A DNA stretch of 53,503 nt. Source: Chloroflexi bacterium CFX6. Its GTDB lineage: Bacteria; Chloroflexota; Anaerolineae; Anaerolineales; Villigracilaceae. Below, one piece after another: positions 18,344 to 27,059 of the stretch; within the stretch, counting starts at the first letter, position 1, and every line of letters begins with the position of its first letter. The stretch spans positions 1-53,503 of the forward strand of contig SZPG01000011.1 of assembly GCA_030263595.1 (NCBI GenBank), in the 5' to 3' direction. The translations under genes and the position numbers were made by a program. The notes under the pieces are model-generated. The model saw only the letters and a list, made by a program, of their open reading frames with translations. It did no database searches and was not told the DNA's origin.

Positions 18344-18372
18344 AATATTTCCATTCCGACACACGAAGTGGT

Positions 18373-18408
18373 GTAATTGGTAATTCGTAATTACGAGTTA
18401 CCAATTAC
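18373..18408 (+). repeat. Heptameric repeat and palindrome before mazG
   Basis: Five units read GTAATTG GTAATTC GTAATTA CGAGTTA CCAATTA. The tract is also a near-perfect palindrome centred on CGTAATTACG. It ends about 10 nt before the AAGGAG of mazG. It resembles the STRR repeats known from cyanobacteria. Confidence 0.75.
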
Positions 18409-18425
18409 GTTTTTAAGGAGAAAGC

Positions 18426-19541
18426 ATGGACTTTTCCCAACTTGCCTCCATCTTCGAGACGCTCCGCCTCGCCCCGCCCTCGAAGTTGACCCTGCTCGAT
18501 GGAGCGGAGTTTACCTCCCGGCATTATCCGCCCACCCCGCCGGACGTGGATACGTTGATTCTCGGCATTGACTCGCAGGAATTGGCTTCGCAGGTGAAGG
18601 CGGTGTTGCTGGCGGTCTATCCGGAAGGGCATAAAGTGTATCTTGTCGAAGGGCAGGTATCGAAAGTCGAGCAGCTTGGCGACCTGCAACCTTCAACCTT
18701 CGACCTGCAGCCTCCCGTCTGCCTGTACATTCCTTCATTGGGGGAGGGGACATCCTTCGAGTCCTTTGCCGAGATCGTGGCTCACTTGCGCGCGCCGGAT
18801 GGATGTCCGTGGGACAGGGAGCAGACTCATCAAACCCTTCGCAAACACCTGCTCGAAGAATCCTACGAGACGTTATCCGTCATGGATACGAACGACACGA
18901 ACGGCATGCGCGAGGAATTCGGCGATCTGCTGCTGCAGGTCGTCCTCAATGCCCAGATTGCCAGCGAGAGCCGGGACTTCAACATGACCGGGGTTATCCA
19001 GCACATCTACGAAAAAATCATCCGCCGCCACCCGCATGTGTTCGGAGATTTGAAACTGGAGGGGGTGGATGGAGTTTTGCAGAACTGGGAGAAGTTGAAA
19101 GAGAAAGAAAGAAGAGAGCTTGCCCTGAGCGGCGTCGAAGGGAAGAAAGAGGATAAGGGGATTTTAGATGGAGTGCCCGCCGCCCTGCCCGCCTTGAGTC
19201 AGGCGCAGGAGTACCAGGAGCGCGCCGCGCGCGTCGGTTTTGACTGGCCCGAAGTCGAAGGCGTGCTGGATAAGATCCGCGAAGAGATCGAAGAGATAAA
19301 AACCGCCGGTAACCCGGAACAGGTCAAAGCGGAGTTGGGCGACCTGTTCTTCGTGCTGGTCAACCTCGCCCGCTGGCGGGACGCGGACGCCGAATCCGCT
19401 TTGAGGGAGGCGAACCTCAAATTCAAACGCCGCTTTGCCCACGTGGAAAAGCGCGCAAAGGAACAGGGACGGAATCTCTCCGATATGACGCTCGAAGAAA
19501 TGGACGCCTTCTGGAACGAAGCCAAAAGACTGGGGATGTGA
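18426..19541 (+). CDS. mazG: Nucleoside triphosphate pyrophosphohydrolase MazG
   Basis: MazG hydrolyses (d)NTPs to NMP and PPi, acting as a house-cleaning enzyme. The first MazG domain starts near residue 113 (HLRAPDGCPWDREQTHQTLRKHLLEESYE) and has the EExxE...EEFGDLLLQ metal motif. The second, C-terminal domain has REEIEEIKTA...ELGDLFFVLVNLARW. The roughly 100-residue N-terminal region is not a recognisable domain; it may be the remnant of a methylase-like domain found in some MazG proteins. Two repeat-derived stretches lie in frame: heptamers at 18680-18714 (LGDLQPSTFDLQPP) and a TGAGCGGCGTCGAAGG element at 19125-19140 (ALSGVEG) in the inter-domain linker. Confidence 0.92.
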   Translation: MDFSQLASIFETLRLAPPSKLTLLDGAEFTSRHYPPTPPDVDTLILGIDSQELASQVKAVLLAVYPEGHKVYLVEGQVSKVEQLGDLQPSTFDLQPPVCLYIPSLGEGTSFESFAEIVAHLRAPDGCPWDREQTHQTLRKHLLEESYETLSVMDTNDTNGMREEFGDLLLQVVLNAQIASESRDFNMTGVIQHIYEKIIRRHPHVFGDLKLEGVDGVLQNWEKLKEKERRELALSGVEGKKEDKGILDGVPAALPALSQAQEYQERAARVGFDWPEVEGVLDKIREEIEEIKTAGNPEQVKAELGDLFFVLVNLARWRDADAESALREANLKFKRRFAHVEKRAKEQGRNLSDMTLEEMDAFWNEAKRLGM

Positions 19542-19762
19542 TTTCCACCGGCGATAAACAAAAGACTTCTCGTTTAACTTGCTCAAGTAACTTGCTCAAG
19601 ACGGCGTCCCCGCCGCCGGGGGCTGCGGCAGGAGCGCTCATGAAGTCTTGGTTCACCATTCCCTTCCATGTCAGAAAGTTCCATTTTTCACAAATTGGTT
19701 GTATAATCCTACATAATCTATCCGATTACCGCATAACCAATTTGACCCAAGGAGAGAGCACC
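19542..19762 (+). promoter_or_regulatory. Intergenic region with probable promoter of the prenyltransferase
   Basis: The 221-bp gap holds a direct repeat ACTTGCTCAAG at about 19578-19600, a GC hairpin around GCCGCCGGGGGCTGCGGC, and a perfect TATAAT at 19702-19707. No good -35 hexamer lies 16-18 nt upstream. AAGGAG at 19750-19755 precedes the start codon. Confidence 0.45.
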
Positions 19763-20785
19763 ATGCCCATCAATTTCTCCATGTGGCGCAAAGCCTCCTG
19801 GCAGCTCATCAAAATGGACGACAAAAAAGAGTGGGACGCGCTCGATGTCGTTTCCAAATGGCTGATTGCCACCCGTTCCGCCGTGACGCTGGTCACGGTG
19901 TATTCCTGTGTCATCGCCGGCATCCTCGCCGCCCGCGACGGGACCTTCGACTGGCTCACGTTCATCATCGTCACCCTCGGTTTGTTCATCGCGCACGGCA
20001 CGAACAACATCCTCAACGACTACACCGACTTCAACCGCGGCGTGGACAAGGACAACTATTTCCGCGCGCAGTACGGCGTGCATCCGCTCGTGCAAAATTT
20101 TTGGGATACCAAAACCTCCATCCGCTGGTTCATCGTCAGCGGCGCGCTGGCGGTTCTGGCGGGCGTCTATGCCCTGTTTCGCACGGATTTCTCGCCCGTC
20201 ACCTTCATCCTCTTCGGATTTGGCGCGCTCGTCCTTCTCGCCTACACCTATCCCTTCAAGTATTGGGGGCTTGGCGAATTCATGATCTTCCTCATCTGGG
20301 GGCCCATCATGATCGCCGGTGTGTATTTCGTCCTCACCGGCGTTTGGAACTGGAACGTTGTCATCGCGGGCGTTCCCTTCGGACTGAGCGTTGCCAGCAT
20401 CAACGTTGCCAAACACATAGACAAGCGCGAAGACGACCAAGCCAAAGGCGTCGGCACGTTTCCCGTCCGCGTGGGGGAGGCAGCCGCCCGCCGCGTGAAT
20501 CAAGCCGCCATCGTGTTGATTTATCTGGTCATCGCTTATCTTGTCTTTGTGCCGCGCTACTTTACCCCCGCCATGCTCGTCGTGCTCCTTGCCTATAAAG
20601 AGGCGCTGACCGCCCTCAAGGTGATGAACCGCCCCAAGCCCGCCCAACCGCCCGAAGGCTGGCCCGCCTGGCCCGTATGGTTCTCCGGCTTTACCTTCCA
20701 GCACAACCGCAGGTTCGGCGGCTTGCTCATCCTCGGTCTCATCGCGGATGCGTTGCTGCGCCACTTTCTGCCAGCGTTCTGGTAA
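19763..20785 (+). CDS. UbiA-family prenyltransferase (possibly MenA-like)
   Basis: A membrane protein of 340 aa with about eight hydrophobic segments. The two Asp-rich prenyl diphosphate/Mg sites of the UbiA superfamily are visible: NDYTDFNRGVD and KHIDKREDDQAKG. The family transfers isoprenoid chains to aromatic or glycerol acceptors in quinone, heme or lipid synthesis. The substrate cannot be told from sequence, and no menaquinone or heme genes flank it. ATG 19763 is chosen because of AAGGAG 8 nt upstream; the open frame extends further but without a site. Confidence 0.85.
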   Translation: MPINFSMWRKASWQLIKMDDKKEWDALDVVSKWLIATRSAVTLVTVYSCVIAGILAARDGTFDWLTFIIVTLGLFIAHGTNNILNDYTDFNRGVDKDNYFRAQYGVHPLVQNFWDTKTSIRWFIVSGALAVLAGVYALFRTDFSPVTFILFGFGALVLLAYTYPFKYWGLGEFMIFLIWGPIMIAGVYFVLTGVWNWNVVIAGVPFGLSVASINVAKHIDKREDDQAKGVGTFPVRVGEAAARRVNQAAIVLIYLVIAYLVFVPRYFTPAMLVVLLAYKEALTALKVMNRPKPAQPPEGWPAWPVWFSGFTFQHNRRFGGLLILGLIADALLRHFLPAFW

Positions 20786-20878
20786 GTAGCCGGTCGTAAG
20801 TTTTTAGAAAACAGATTTCTGCTCAAGCCGCCGCCAGGAGCGTATTTTTAGTTCTGGTAGCACCGAAATAATTTTGCG

Positions 20879-21667
20879 CTACGCCAGTTTCAGGTCGGCG
20901 ATTTCGAGCCATGCGGGTTCGGGGTTCTCCAGCACTCCGAACCCGATCTTTCCTTCGGGGGTAAATGCCGCATATTGATTGTCAATCCATATCACCAGCC
21001 CCAGCGGCGGATTCGGACTTATCGGCGACTCGAACACCTGTACCTTGTCCACCTGCCAGACCACGCGCTTCGGACTCCATTCGAGTTGGTAGCTGTGCCA
21101 TTGAGTGACGTCCACCCCGTTATGGACTCCGGGAGTTTGCTCCCGATGTTCTGCAATATCCAAACCGTCTTCTTGAATGATTCTTCCCAGCATTCGCCGC
21201 GTCGTTTTTGCGGAGAAGGGCAATACCAACCCGGCAGGAATCAGAAGCGGATGAAACTTCGGCGAGCGGAAGGTTTGTGCGAGAAATCCGTTTCCGGGTA
21301 ACGGTGGTCTTGGCGTCTCTACTCGACCTTCGCCTGTGAACGACAAATAATTCTCCTTCGATGCCCCGAAAAACCACGCCGCATTCGGCAAGGTGGGGAA
21401 CTGCCAGCGCCTTCCGCCAAATCCCAGCGACATGCCGAAGGGATCGTTCCACAGCCCGAAGCCCCAGGTCCCAGGCAGGGGAAAGGCTGAGGTTCTGGCA
21501 CGCAGGCTCAACGTCAGGGAATGATGCGGGAATCTTCGGCGCGGGAGACCGAAATAATCGTCCATCTGCACAAACCGGTAGGCGGATGAGTCCCCGGCGG
21601 GGATTTTCAAGAGATAGCCGTTTCCGGTCTTTTCGACGCTTGCGTTTGGAGTTGTGCGCGACTTCAT
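20879..21667 (-). CDS. Hypothetical protein, possible concanavalin-like beta-sandwich
   Basis: A 262-aa protein without signal peptide or membrane segments. It is rich in aromatic residues and beta-type patterns (GTWGFGLWNDPFGMSLGF, WHSYQLEWSPKRVVWQVDKVQVFES, GLVIWIDNQYAAF). The W-HSYQLEWSP-VVWQVD pattern recalls glycoside hydrolase family 16 and related jelly-roll folds, but the catalytic ExDxxE was not found, so enzymatic function is not claimed. It is the second gene of a minus-strand pair, starting 10 nt after the transporter stop. Confidence 0.6.
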   Translation of the reverse strand: MKSRTTPNASVEKTGNGYLLKIPAGDSSAYRFVQMDDYFGLPRRRFPHHSLTLSLRARTSAFPLPGTWGFGLWNDPFGMSLGFGGRRWQFPTLPNAAWFFGASKENYLSFTGEGRVETPRPPLPGNGFLAQTFRSPKFHPLLIPAGLVLPFSAKTTRRMLGRIIQEDGLDIAEHREQTPGVHNGVDVTQWHSYQLEWSPKRVVWQVDKVQVFESPISPNPPLGLVIWIDNQYAAFTPEGKIGFGVLENPEPAWLEIADLKLA

Positions 21668-21677
21668 AATCCAACCT

Positions 21678-22565
21678 TCAACCCTGCCGATTCACCAGCC
21701 ATACGCCGAAGAGGATGACTGCGCCGCCGGCGATGGAAGCGGGCGTAACCTGCTCGTTCAAAACGATTGCCGCGACGATCATGCTGGACGGCGGCTCGAG
21801 AAAAAGGAATGCGCCCGTTTGCGCGGCGGGGAGCTGGGCAAGCGCATCGAACCAGGCAATGTAGGCGAGACCCGTTGTGAAAATGCCGAGGTAGATCATC
21901 GCCCACCAGCCGCGGGCATCGAGCAGCGCAAGTTCGGCGGTTTTGCCCTGCGCGAAGAACGCGGCGGAAGTGATCAGCCAGCCGATGGTCATGACCCAAA
22001 ACGTCAATCTTGTGGAAGGATGATCTCTCAGCCCGCGCCGTGAAAGAATGGAAAACACCGCCCAATTGACCGCGCTGATGAGGATGAGAAAATCGCCGAT
22101 TGTGCCGAACTTCCCAACGGCGAGGCTGGCAAAGTCGCCCTTGCCGACCACCACCAGTACGCCGAGCATTGCAAGCACGATGCCGAAACTTTGTATGAGG
22201 GTAAGTTTCTCCTTGAGGACGAGATAACCGAGAATGGCGATGAACGCGGGCGTGGTGGCGACAATCCACGCGGTGGTGGTGGCTTGCGCGGTGATCAACC
22301 CGTTCGATTGCAGCCATTGGTGGAAGGAGATGCCCAAAAAGCCCAGCAGCGCGAAATACAGCCATTCGGATTTTTGGGGGAGCGCAAATTGCCTGCGCAT
22401 GAGGACGGCAAAAAACAGGATGGGAAGCCCCATTGCAAAACGCAGCCACACCACAGAGACGGGCGAGATCTGCCCGACTGCGATTTTTGTAGCGATGAAC
22501 GACGCGCCCCAGACGACCACGGCGAACAGGGCTTCGAGATAGGGAAGGAGTTTGGTTTTGGGCAT
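21678..22565 (-). CDS. EamA/DMT-superfamily transporter
   Basis: A 295-aa integral membrane protein with ten hydrophobic segments arranged as two EamA halves. The first half begins LFAVVVWGASFIATKIAVGQISPVSVVWLRF, typical of the drug/metabolite transporter superfamily; the second has the matching GVLVVVGKGDF...AVNWAVFSILSRR and C-terminal FLEPPSSMIVAAIVLNEQVTPASIAGGAVILFGV. The substrate is unknown; family members often export amino acids or metabolites. It is divergent from hsdR. Confidence 0.88.
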   Translation of the reverse strand: MPKTKLLPYLEALFAVVVWGASFIATKIAVGQISPVSVVWLRFAMGLPILFFAVLMRRQFALPQKSEWLYFALLGFLGISFHQWLQSNGLITAQATTTAWIVATTPAFIAILGYLVLKEKLTLIQSFGIVLAMLGVLVVVGKGDFASLAVGKFGTIGDFLILISAVNWAVFSILSRRGLRDHPSTRLTFWVMTIGWLITSAAFFAQGKTAELALLDARGWWAMIYLGIFTTGLAYIAWFDALAQLPAAQTGAFLFLEPPSSMIVAAIVLNEQVTPASIAGGAVILFGVWLVNRQG

Positions 22566-22607
22566 TCGGTTTCCGAAGGCAAAGAGTTGGTGAATTATAA
22601 TTCTTTG

Positions 22608-22636
22608 TTGACGTTCCTTTTTTATCCCGGTACAAT
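22608..22636 (+). promoter_or_regulatory. Sigma-70-type promoter of hsdR
   Basis: TTGACG (22608-22613), a 17-nt spacer, and TACAAT (22631-22636) precede the hsdR start by about 25 nt. This is the only strong promoter seen for the restriction-modification locus, so hsdR-hsdS and perhaps the downstream genes may be read from it. Confidence 0.75.
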
Positions 22637-22660
22637 CGTTTTACGAGAGGGCTATACTAC

Positions 22661-25528
22661 GTGCCCACCCCCGAAGAACTCGCCCGCATCAACATTGACC
22701 AGCAACTAACCGCCTGCGGTTGGACTGTACAATCGCGCGCAGAAATGAATTTGTATGCTTCGCGCGGGGTGGCGGTGCGCGAGTTTCCATTGGAGACGGG
22801 GGAGGCGGATTATCTTTTGTTCGTGGATCGCAAAGCGGTGGGAGTGGTGGAGGCAAAGCCCGAAGGTGTGACGCTTTCGGGAGTGGCGGAGCAGGCGGCG
22901 AAGTATTCGGTGGGGTTACCTGCGAATATTCCGCATGTAACGCTGCCACTGCCGTTTTTGTATGAGAGCACGGGGGTGGAGACGTTTTTCCGTGATGAAC
23001 GCGACCCCGAGCCGCGGTCGCGGAGGGTGTTTACGTTCCATCGTCCTGAGACGTTGGCGGAGTGGGTGGACGTAGGGACGGGGCTTGCCCCCATCCAGAC
23101 TGACCGCGGCGCAGAAAGGGCAGGGGCAAACCCTGCCCCGACGACCCTGCGTGGGCGGTTGCGCGAGATGCCGGCGCAATTCCCGTTGATCACCACGGGT
23201 TTGTGGGGTGCGCAGATAGAGGCAATTCAAAATCTTGAGAAATCTCTGGCGGAGAATCGTCCGCGGGCGTTGATTCAGATGGCGACAGGATCGGGGAAGA
23301 CGTTTACGGCGGTGAGTTTTGTCTATCGGTTGATCAAGCATGCGAAGGCGAAGCGCGTCTTGTTTTTGGTGGATCGCAATAATCTCGGGCGGCAGGCGTT
23401 CAAGGAGTTCGACCAGTATCTCACGCCCGACGATGGACGCAAGTTCACTGAGTTATACAACGTCCAGCATTTGCAGAGCAACGTGCTCGATTCGGTCAGC
23501 AAGGTGCACATCACCACCATCCAGCGCTTGTATTCGATGTTGAGCGGCGAGCCTGAGTACGACGCGGCGAACGAAGAGGGATCGCTGTTCGAGATGGGCG
23601 CGACGCTCGATGCCCAGCCGCCGAAGGAAATCCGCTACAACCCCAACTTCCCCATCGAGTATTACGATTTCATCGTGGTGGATGAGTGTCATCGCTCGAT
23701 CTACAATTTGTGGCGCGGTGTGCTCGAATATTTCGATGCCTTCCTGATCGGTCTGACCGCCACGCCGTCGAAGCAGACGTTTGGGTTCTTCAACCAAAAC
23801 CTGGTGATGGAATATTCACGCCAGCGCGCGGTGGCGGACGGCGTCAATGTGGATGGCGAGGTCTATCGCATTCGGACGCAGATCACGGAGCAGGGCAGCA
23901 GCGTGGAAGCAGGATTCTGGATCGGAAAACGCGACCGACTGACGCGGCGTGAACGCTGGGAGCAGTTGGAGGATGACTTTGCCTACGACCCGAATCAACT
24001 CGACCGAGAAGTTGTTTCCGTTGATCAGATCCGTACCATCATCCGAACCTTTCGCGACAAACTGTTCACGGAAATGTTCCCCGAGCGCGAGATCGTCCCG
24101 AAGACCTTGATCTTCGCCAAAGACGACAGCCACGCGGAAGACATCGTGCGGATCGCGCGCGAGGAGTTCGGCAGGGGCGATGAGTTCTGTCAGAAGATCA
24201 CGTATCGCGTGACGGGGAGGAAGCCCGAAGATTTGATCAGCGACTTCCGCAACAGTTATTTCCCGCGCATCGCCGTGACCGTGGACATGATCGCCACAGG
24301 CACGGACATCAAGCCGCTGGAAGTGCTGTTGTTCATGCGGGCGGTGAAGTCGCGGCTGTTGTTCGAGCAGATGCTGGGACGCGGGACGCGCGTGGTCAGT
24401 CAGACCGAGTTGCAGAATGTGACGTCGGATGCGCGGACGAAGGATCGCTTCGTATTGATTGACGCGGTGGGGATCGTTGACCAGGAGTTGAGCGACCCGC
24501 AGACATTGGAACGCAAACGGACGCAGTCGTTCAAGCAGTTGCTGGAATCGGTGGCGATGGGCGTGACGGACGCGGATACGCTCAGTTCGCTGGCGGGAAG
24601 ACTCTCAAGGCTGGGCAAACGCTTGGGGACGGCAGAGCAGGCTGAGGTCCGCGAAAGAAGCGGCGGGCTTTCGTTGGCAGAGATGGCGAATCGTCTGCTG
24701 GATGCGATTGATCCAGATATCGTAGGGACAGGACTCGCTCTTATCCAGGAGGGCGGGGGCGAGCCTCACCCCAACGTTGTAGAGGAGGCGGTGAGACCGT
24801 TGGCGGGCAATCCCGATCTGCGGGTGCGGCTGGTGGAGATGGCGACGCGGCATGAGCAGGCGATTGACGAGGTGAGCCAGGATGAGTTGATCGAGGCGGG
24901 GTTCAGCGCGGAGGGGACGGAGCGGGCGCGGGCGCTGGTGCGGTCGTTCGAGGCGTTCATCGCCGAGCATAAGGATGAGGTCACGGCGTTGCAGATTTTG
25001 TATTCGATCCCGCGACGCGACGTAGGGACAGGGCTCGCCCCTGTCCAGAAGGGCGGGGGCAAGCCCCGCCCCGACAGGTTGACATTTGATGTATTGAAAC
25101 AATTGGCGGAGGCGTTGTCACAGCCGCCGCGGGCGTGGACGACGGAGGCGTTGTGGCGGGCGTATGCGCAGTTGGAGCGTGACCGCGTGCGCGGGGCGGG
25201 GTTGCGGCGCGTGTTGACCGACCTGGTTTCGCTGGTGCGTCATGCGGTGCAGTTGGACGATGAACTGGTGCCGTATCCCGAACGCGTGCAGAAACGTTAT
25301 GCGGACTGGTTGAAGGCGCAGGAAGCCGAGGGCAAGACCTTCACGCCCGAGCAGCGCTGGTGGCTGGATCAGGTGGCGACGCACATCGGCGTCAACCTGG
25401 AAATCCATGCCGAGGATTTCAATTACGGCGAGTTCTTCAACCGCGGCGGACAGGTGGGCGCGATGCGCGTCTTTGGCACGCGGTTGAATGAGTTATTGGA
25501 TGAATTGAACGAGAGGTTGAATGCGTAG
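22661..25528 (+). CDS. hsdR: Type I restriction enzyme, R subunit
   Basis: HsdR is the ATP-dependent translocase and nuclease of a type I R-M complex. The nuclease site is D50...E64xK66 (EADYLLFVDRKAVGVVEAK). The helicase has Walker A ATGSGKT (208-214), DECH (341-344) and LTATPSKQTFGFF. The C-terminal part is helical. At 955 aa it is full length. Three in-frame insertions derived from REP pairs encode VGTGLAPIQ-type peptides near residues 138-161, 688-705 and 788-805. The start is GTG 22661; the stop TAG is part of the GTAG of the following repeat array. Confidence 0.94.
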   Translation: MPTPEELARINIDQQLTACGWTVQSRAEMNLYASRGVAVREFPLETGEADYLLFVDRKAVGVVEAKPEGVTLSGVAEQAAKYSVGLPANIPHVTLPLPFLYESTGVETFFRDERDPEPRSRRVFTFHRPETLAEWVDVGTGLAPIQTDRGAERAGANPAPTTLRGRLREMPAQFPLITTGLWGAQIEAIQNLEKSLAENRPRALIQMATGSGKTFTAVSFVYRLIKHAKAKRVLFLVDRNNLGRQAFKEFDQYLTPDDGRKFTELYNVQHLQSNVLDSVSKVHITTIQRLYSMLSGEPEYDAANEEGSLFEMGATLDAQPPKEIRYNPNFPIEYYDFIVVDECHRSIYNLWRGVLEYFDAFLIGLTATPSKQTFGFFNQNLVMEYSRQRAVADGVNVDGEVYRIRTQITEQGSSVEAGFWIGKRDRLTRRERWEQLEDDFAYDPNQLDREVVSVDQIRTIIRTFRDKLFTEMFPEREIVPKTLIFAKDDSHAEDIVRIAREEFGRGDEFCQKITYRVTGRKPEDLISDFRNSYFPRIAVTVDMIATGTDIKPLEVLLFMRAVKSRLLFEQMLGRGTRVVSQTELQNVTSDARTKDRFVLIDAVGIVDQELSDPQTLERKRTQSFKQLLESVAMGVTDADTLSSLAGRLSRLGKRLGTAEQAEVRERSGGLSLAEMANRLLDAIDPDIVGTGLALIQEGGGEPHPNVVEEAVRPLAGNPDLRVRLVEMATRHEQAIDEVSQDELIEAGFSAEGTERARALVRSFEAFIAEHKDEVTALQILYSIPRRDVGTGLAPVQKGGGKPRPDRLTFDVLKQLAEALSQPPRAWTTEALWRAYAQLERDRVRGAGLRRVLTDLVSLVRHAVQLDDELVPYPERVQKRYADWLKAQEAEGKTFTPEQRWWLDQVATHIGVNLEIHAEDFNYGEFFNRGGQVGAMRVFGTRLNELLDELNERLNA
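23072..23141 (+). repeat. REP pair inserted in frame in hsdR (site 1)
   Basis: It begins with GTAGGGACGGGG, loop CTTGC, CCCCATCC, and is followed after about 25 nt by GGGCAGGG, loop GCAAA, CCCTGCCC. The two hairpins lie in opposite orientation, as in BIMEs. The encoded peptide VGTGLAPIQTDRGAERAGA lies between the nuclease domain and the first helicase domain. Confidence 0.85.
24722..24774 (+). repeat. REP pair inserted in frame in hsdR (site 2, decayed)
   Basis: It starts GTAGGGACAGGA and is followed by the partner GGGCGGGGGCGAGCCTCACCC. Several mismatches suggest an older copy. It encodes VGTGLALIQEGGGEPHPN in the C-terminal helical region of HsdR. Confidence 0.75.
25022..25075 (+). repeat. 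REP pair inserted in frame in hsdR (site 3)
   Basis: GTAG is followed by the perfect arms GGACAGGG/CCCTGTCC (25026-25046, loop CTCGC), and after 4 nt by GGGCGGGG/CCCCGCCC (25051-25071, loop GCAAG). It encodes VGTGLAPVQKGGGKPRPD, again in the C-terminal region of HsdR. Confidence 0.88.
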
Positions 25529-25756
25529 GGATGGGGCTTGCCCCCGTCCAAAGAGCAGGGCGGACGCAGGGCCCGCCCGTACATGGGATGGGGCTCGCCC
25601 CCGTCCAAAGAGCAGGGCGGACACAGGGCCCGCCCGTACATGGGATGGGGCTTGCCCCCGTCCAACGAGCAGGGCGGACGCAGGGCCCGCCCGTACATGG
25701 GATGGGGCTTGCCCCCGTCCAACGAGCAGGGCGGACGCAGGGCCCGCCCGTACAGA
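25525..25756 (+). repeat. Four tandem 57-bp REP-pair units after hsdR
   Basis: Units start at 25529, 25586, 25643 and 25700, 57 bp apart. Each holds a hairpin with GGATGGGG/CCCCGTCC arms and CTTGC or CTCGC loop, then a second one with GGGCGG/CCGCCC arms. The arms of the first contain a T-G wobble that keeps the RNA stem. Only a few positions differ among units (CTTGC/CTCGC, AAAG/AACG, GACG/GACA), so the array is young. Because 57 is a multiple of three, all frames stay open, which produces spurious repetitive reading frames on both strands. Confidence 0.92.
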
Positions 25757-25775
25757 GAGTAGAGGATATTGGTAA

Positions 25776-27059
25776 ATGGTGAATAGGAGCTTGCCTGATG
25801 GTTGGGAGTGGAAGACTCTTGAGGATGTTTTAGATTCCGATGGTGTCTTTATTGATGGTGATTGGGTTGAAAGCAAAGATCAAGACCCCGAGGGCGAAAT
25901 ACGCCTAATTCAATTGGCTGATGTTGGCGATGGATATTATCGGAATAGATCAAACCGATTTCTCACTCACGAGAAAGCATTAGAACTTGGCTGCACATTT
26001 CTTGAAAAAGGCGATTTGCTAATTGCACGTATGCCTGACCCACTTGGAAGGGCTTGTATTTTTCCAGGCGATAAAAAACAATCTGTAACTGTAGTTGATG
26101 TGTGCATTGTTCGAACCAAAAATGCCGAACATCGCTGGTTGATGCACGCAATTAATTCGCCTCAATTTAGAGCCGATGTTGAAAGTTTACAAAGTGGCTC
26201 AACACGCAAAAGAATTTCTCGCAAAAATCTTGCCAAACTAAAACTACCATTTCCACCACTCCCTGAGCAAGAACGGATCGTGAGCCGAATCGAGGAACTG
26301 TTCAGCGACTTGGAGGCGGGCGTGGCGGCGCTGGAGCGCGTCCGCGCGGGGTTGAGGCGGTACAAGGCATCCGTGCTCAAGGCGGCGGTGAGCGGCGCCC
26401 TCACCCCTCACCCCTCTCCCGCTGGGAGAGGGGACGGGGGTGAGGGTGAGTTGCCTGAGGGGTGGAGGTGGGTCTCTGTTGGCGATGTTGCTGAAGTAAA
26501 AGGTGGAAAAAGATTGCCTGCAAAACATACATATTCCGATGAACCAACGGAGTATCCATATATCCGTGTCACAGATTTTGAAAATGGAACAATCAATACT
26601 GAGAACTTGAAGTATCTCAAGGAAGAAACGCAAGAACAGATTAGCCGATATACAATCTCGACTGAGGATGTTTATATTTCAATTGCTGGCACAATTGGAG
26701 TGACTGGCGTAATACCTGAAATTTTGAATGGTGCAAATTTGACAGAGAATGCGGCAAAGATTTGTAATCTCAAAGATATTTTGCCAAAGTATTTGCACTT
26801 TGCTTTAGCAAGTCCATCTGGTCAAGCGACCATTGCTGAAAAGACAATCTCTACCAATCAACCAAAACTTGCTCTTTTCCGTATACAGCAAATTCCTGTT
26901 CCCCTTCCCCCGCTGGAGGAACAGAGGCGAATCGTGGCGGAGGTCGAGCGGCGGCTGTCGGTGGTCCGCGAGGTCGAGTCCGCGGTGGAGGCGGGGCTGG
27001 CGCGTGCGTCACGGCTGAGGCAGGCGGTGTTACGGTCCGCATTCGAGGGCAAACTGTAG
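25776..27059 (+). CDS. hsdS: Type I restriction enzyme, S (specificity) subunit
   Basis: HsdS reads the DNA target through two target-recognition domains (TRDs). Each half begins with the family motif (LPDGWEWKTLEDV near residue 6; LPEGWRWVSVGDV near 227) and ends in a coiled helix (LPFPPLPEQERIVSRIEELFSDLE; PVPLPPLEEQRRIVAEVERRLS). The TRDs are AT-rich while the conserved helices are GC-rich, which suggests exchange of TRDs by recombination. A palindromic element encodes TPHPSPAGRGDGGEG (about 210-224) between the halves. Length is 427 aa; the stop TAG is inside the GTAG of the next REP. Confidence 0.93.
   Translation: MVNRSLPDGWEWKTLEDVLDSDGVFIDGDWVESKDQDPEGEIRLIQLADVGDGYYRNRSNRFLTHEKALELGCTFLEKGDLLIARMPDPLGRACIFPGDKKQSVTVVDVCIVRTKNAEHRWLMHAINSPQFRADVESLQSGSTRKRISRKNLAKLKLPFPPLPEQERIVSRIEELFSDLEAGVAALERVRAGLRRYKASVLKAAVSGALTPHPSPAGRGDGGEGELPEGWRWVSVGDVAEVKGGKRLPAKHTYSDEPTEYPYIRVTDFENGTINTENLKYLKEETQEQISRYTISTEDVYISIAGTIGVTGVIPEILNGANLTENAAKICNLKDILPKYLHFALASPSGQATIAEKTISTNQPKLALFRIQQIPVPLPPLEEQRRIVAEVERRLSVVREVESAVEAGLARASRLRQAVLRSAFEGKL
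26398..26450 (+). repeat. Palindromic element inside the hsdS linker
   Basis: CCCCTCTCCC and GGGAGAGGGG flank a short GCTG loop, with CCCTCACCCC upstream and GGGGGTGAGGG downstream continuing the inverted symmetry. A related decayed sequence is at 50824-50910. It sits in frame at the domain junction, where extra residues would be tolerated. Confidence 0.8.

Noticed and set aside
19538..19762. N-terminal extension of the prenyltransferase from 19538
   Set aside because: The extension crosses a probable promoter and repeats, and AAGGAG lies directly before ATG 19763.
25521..25782. Repetitive open frames in all three plus frames and on the minus strand after hsdR
   Set aside because: They only reflect the 57-bp tandem unit, whose length is a multiple of three and which lacks stop codons; no start signals or homology.
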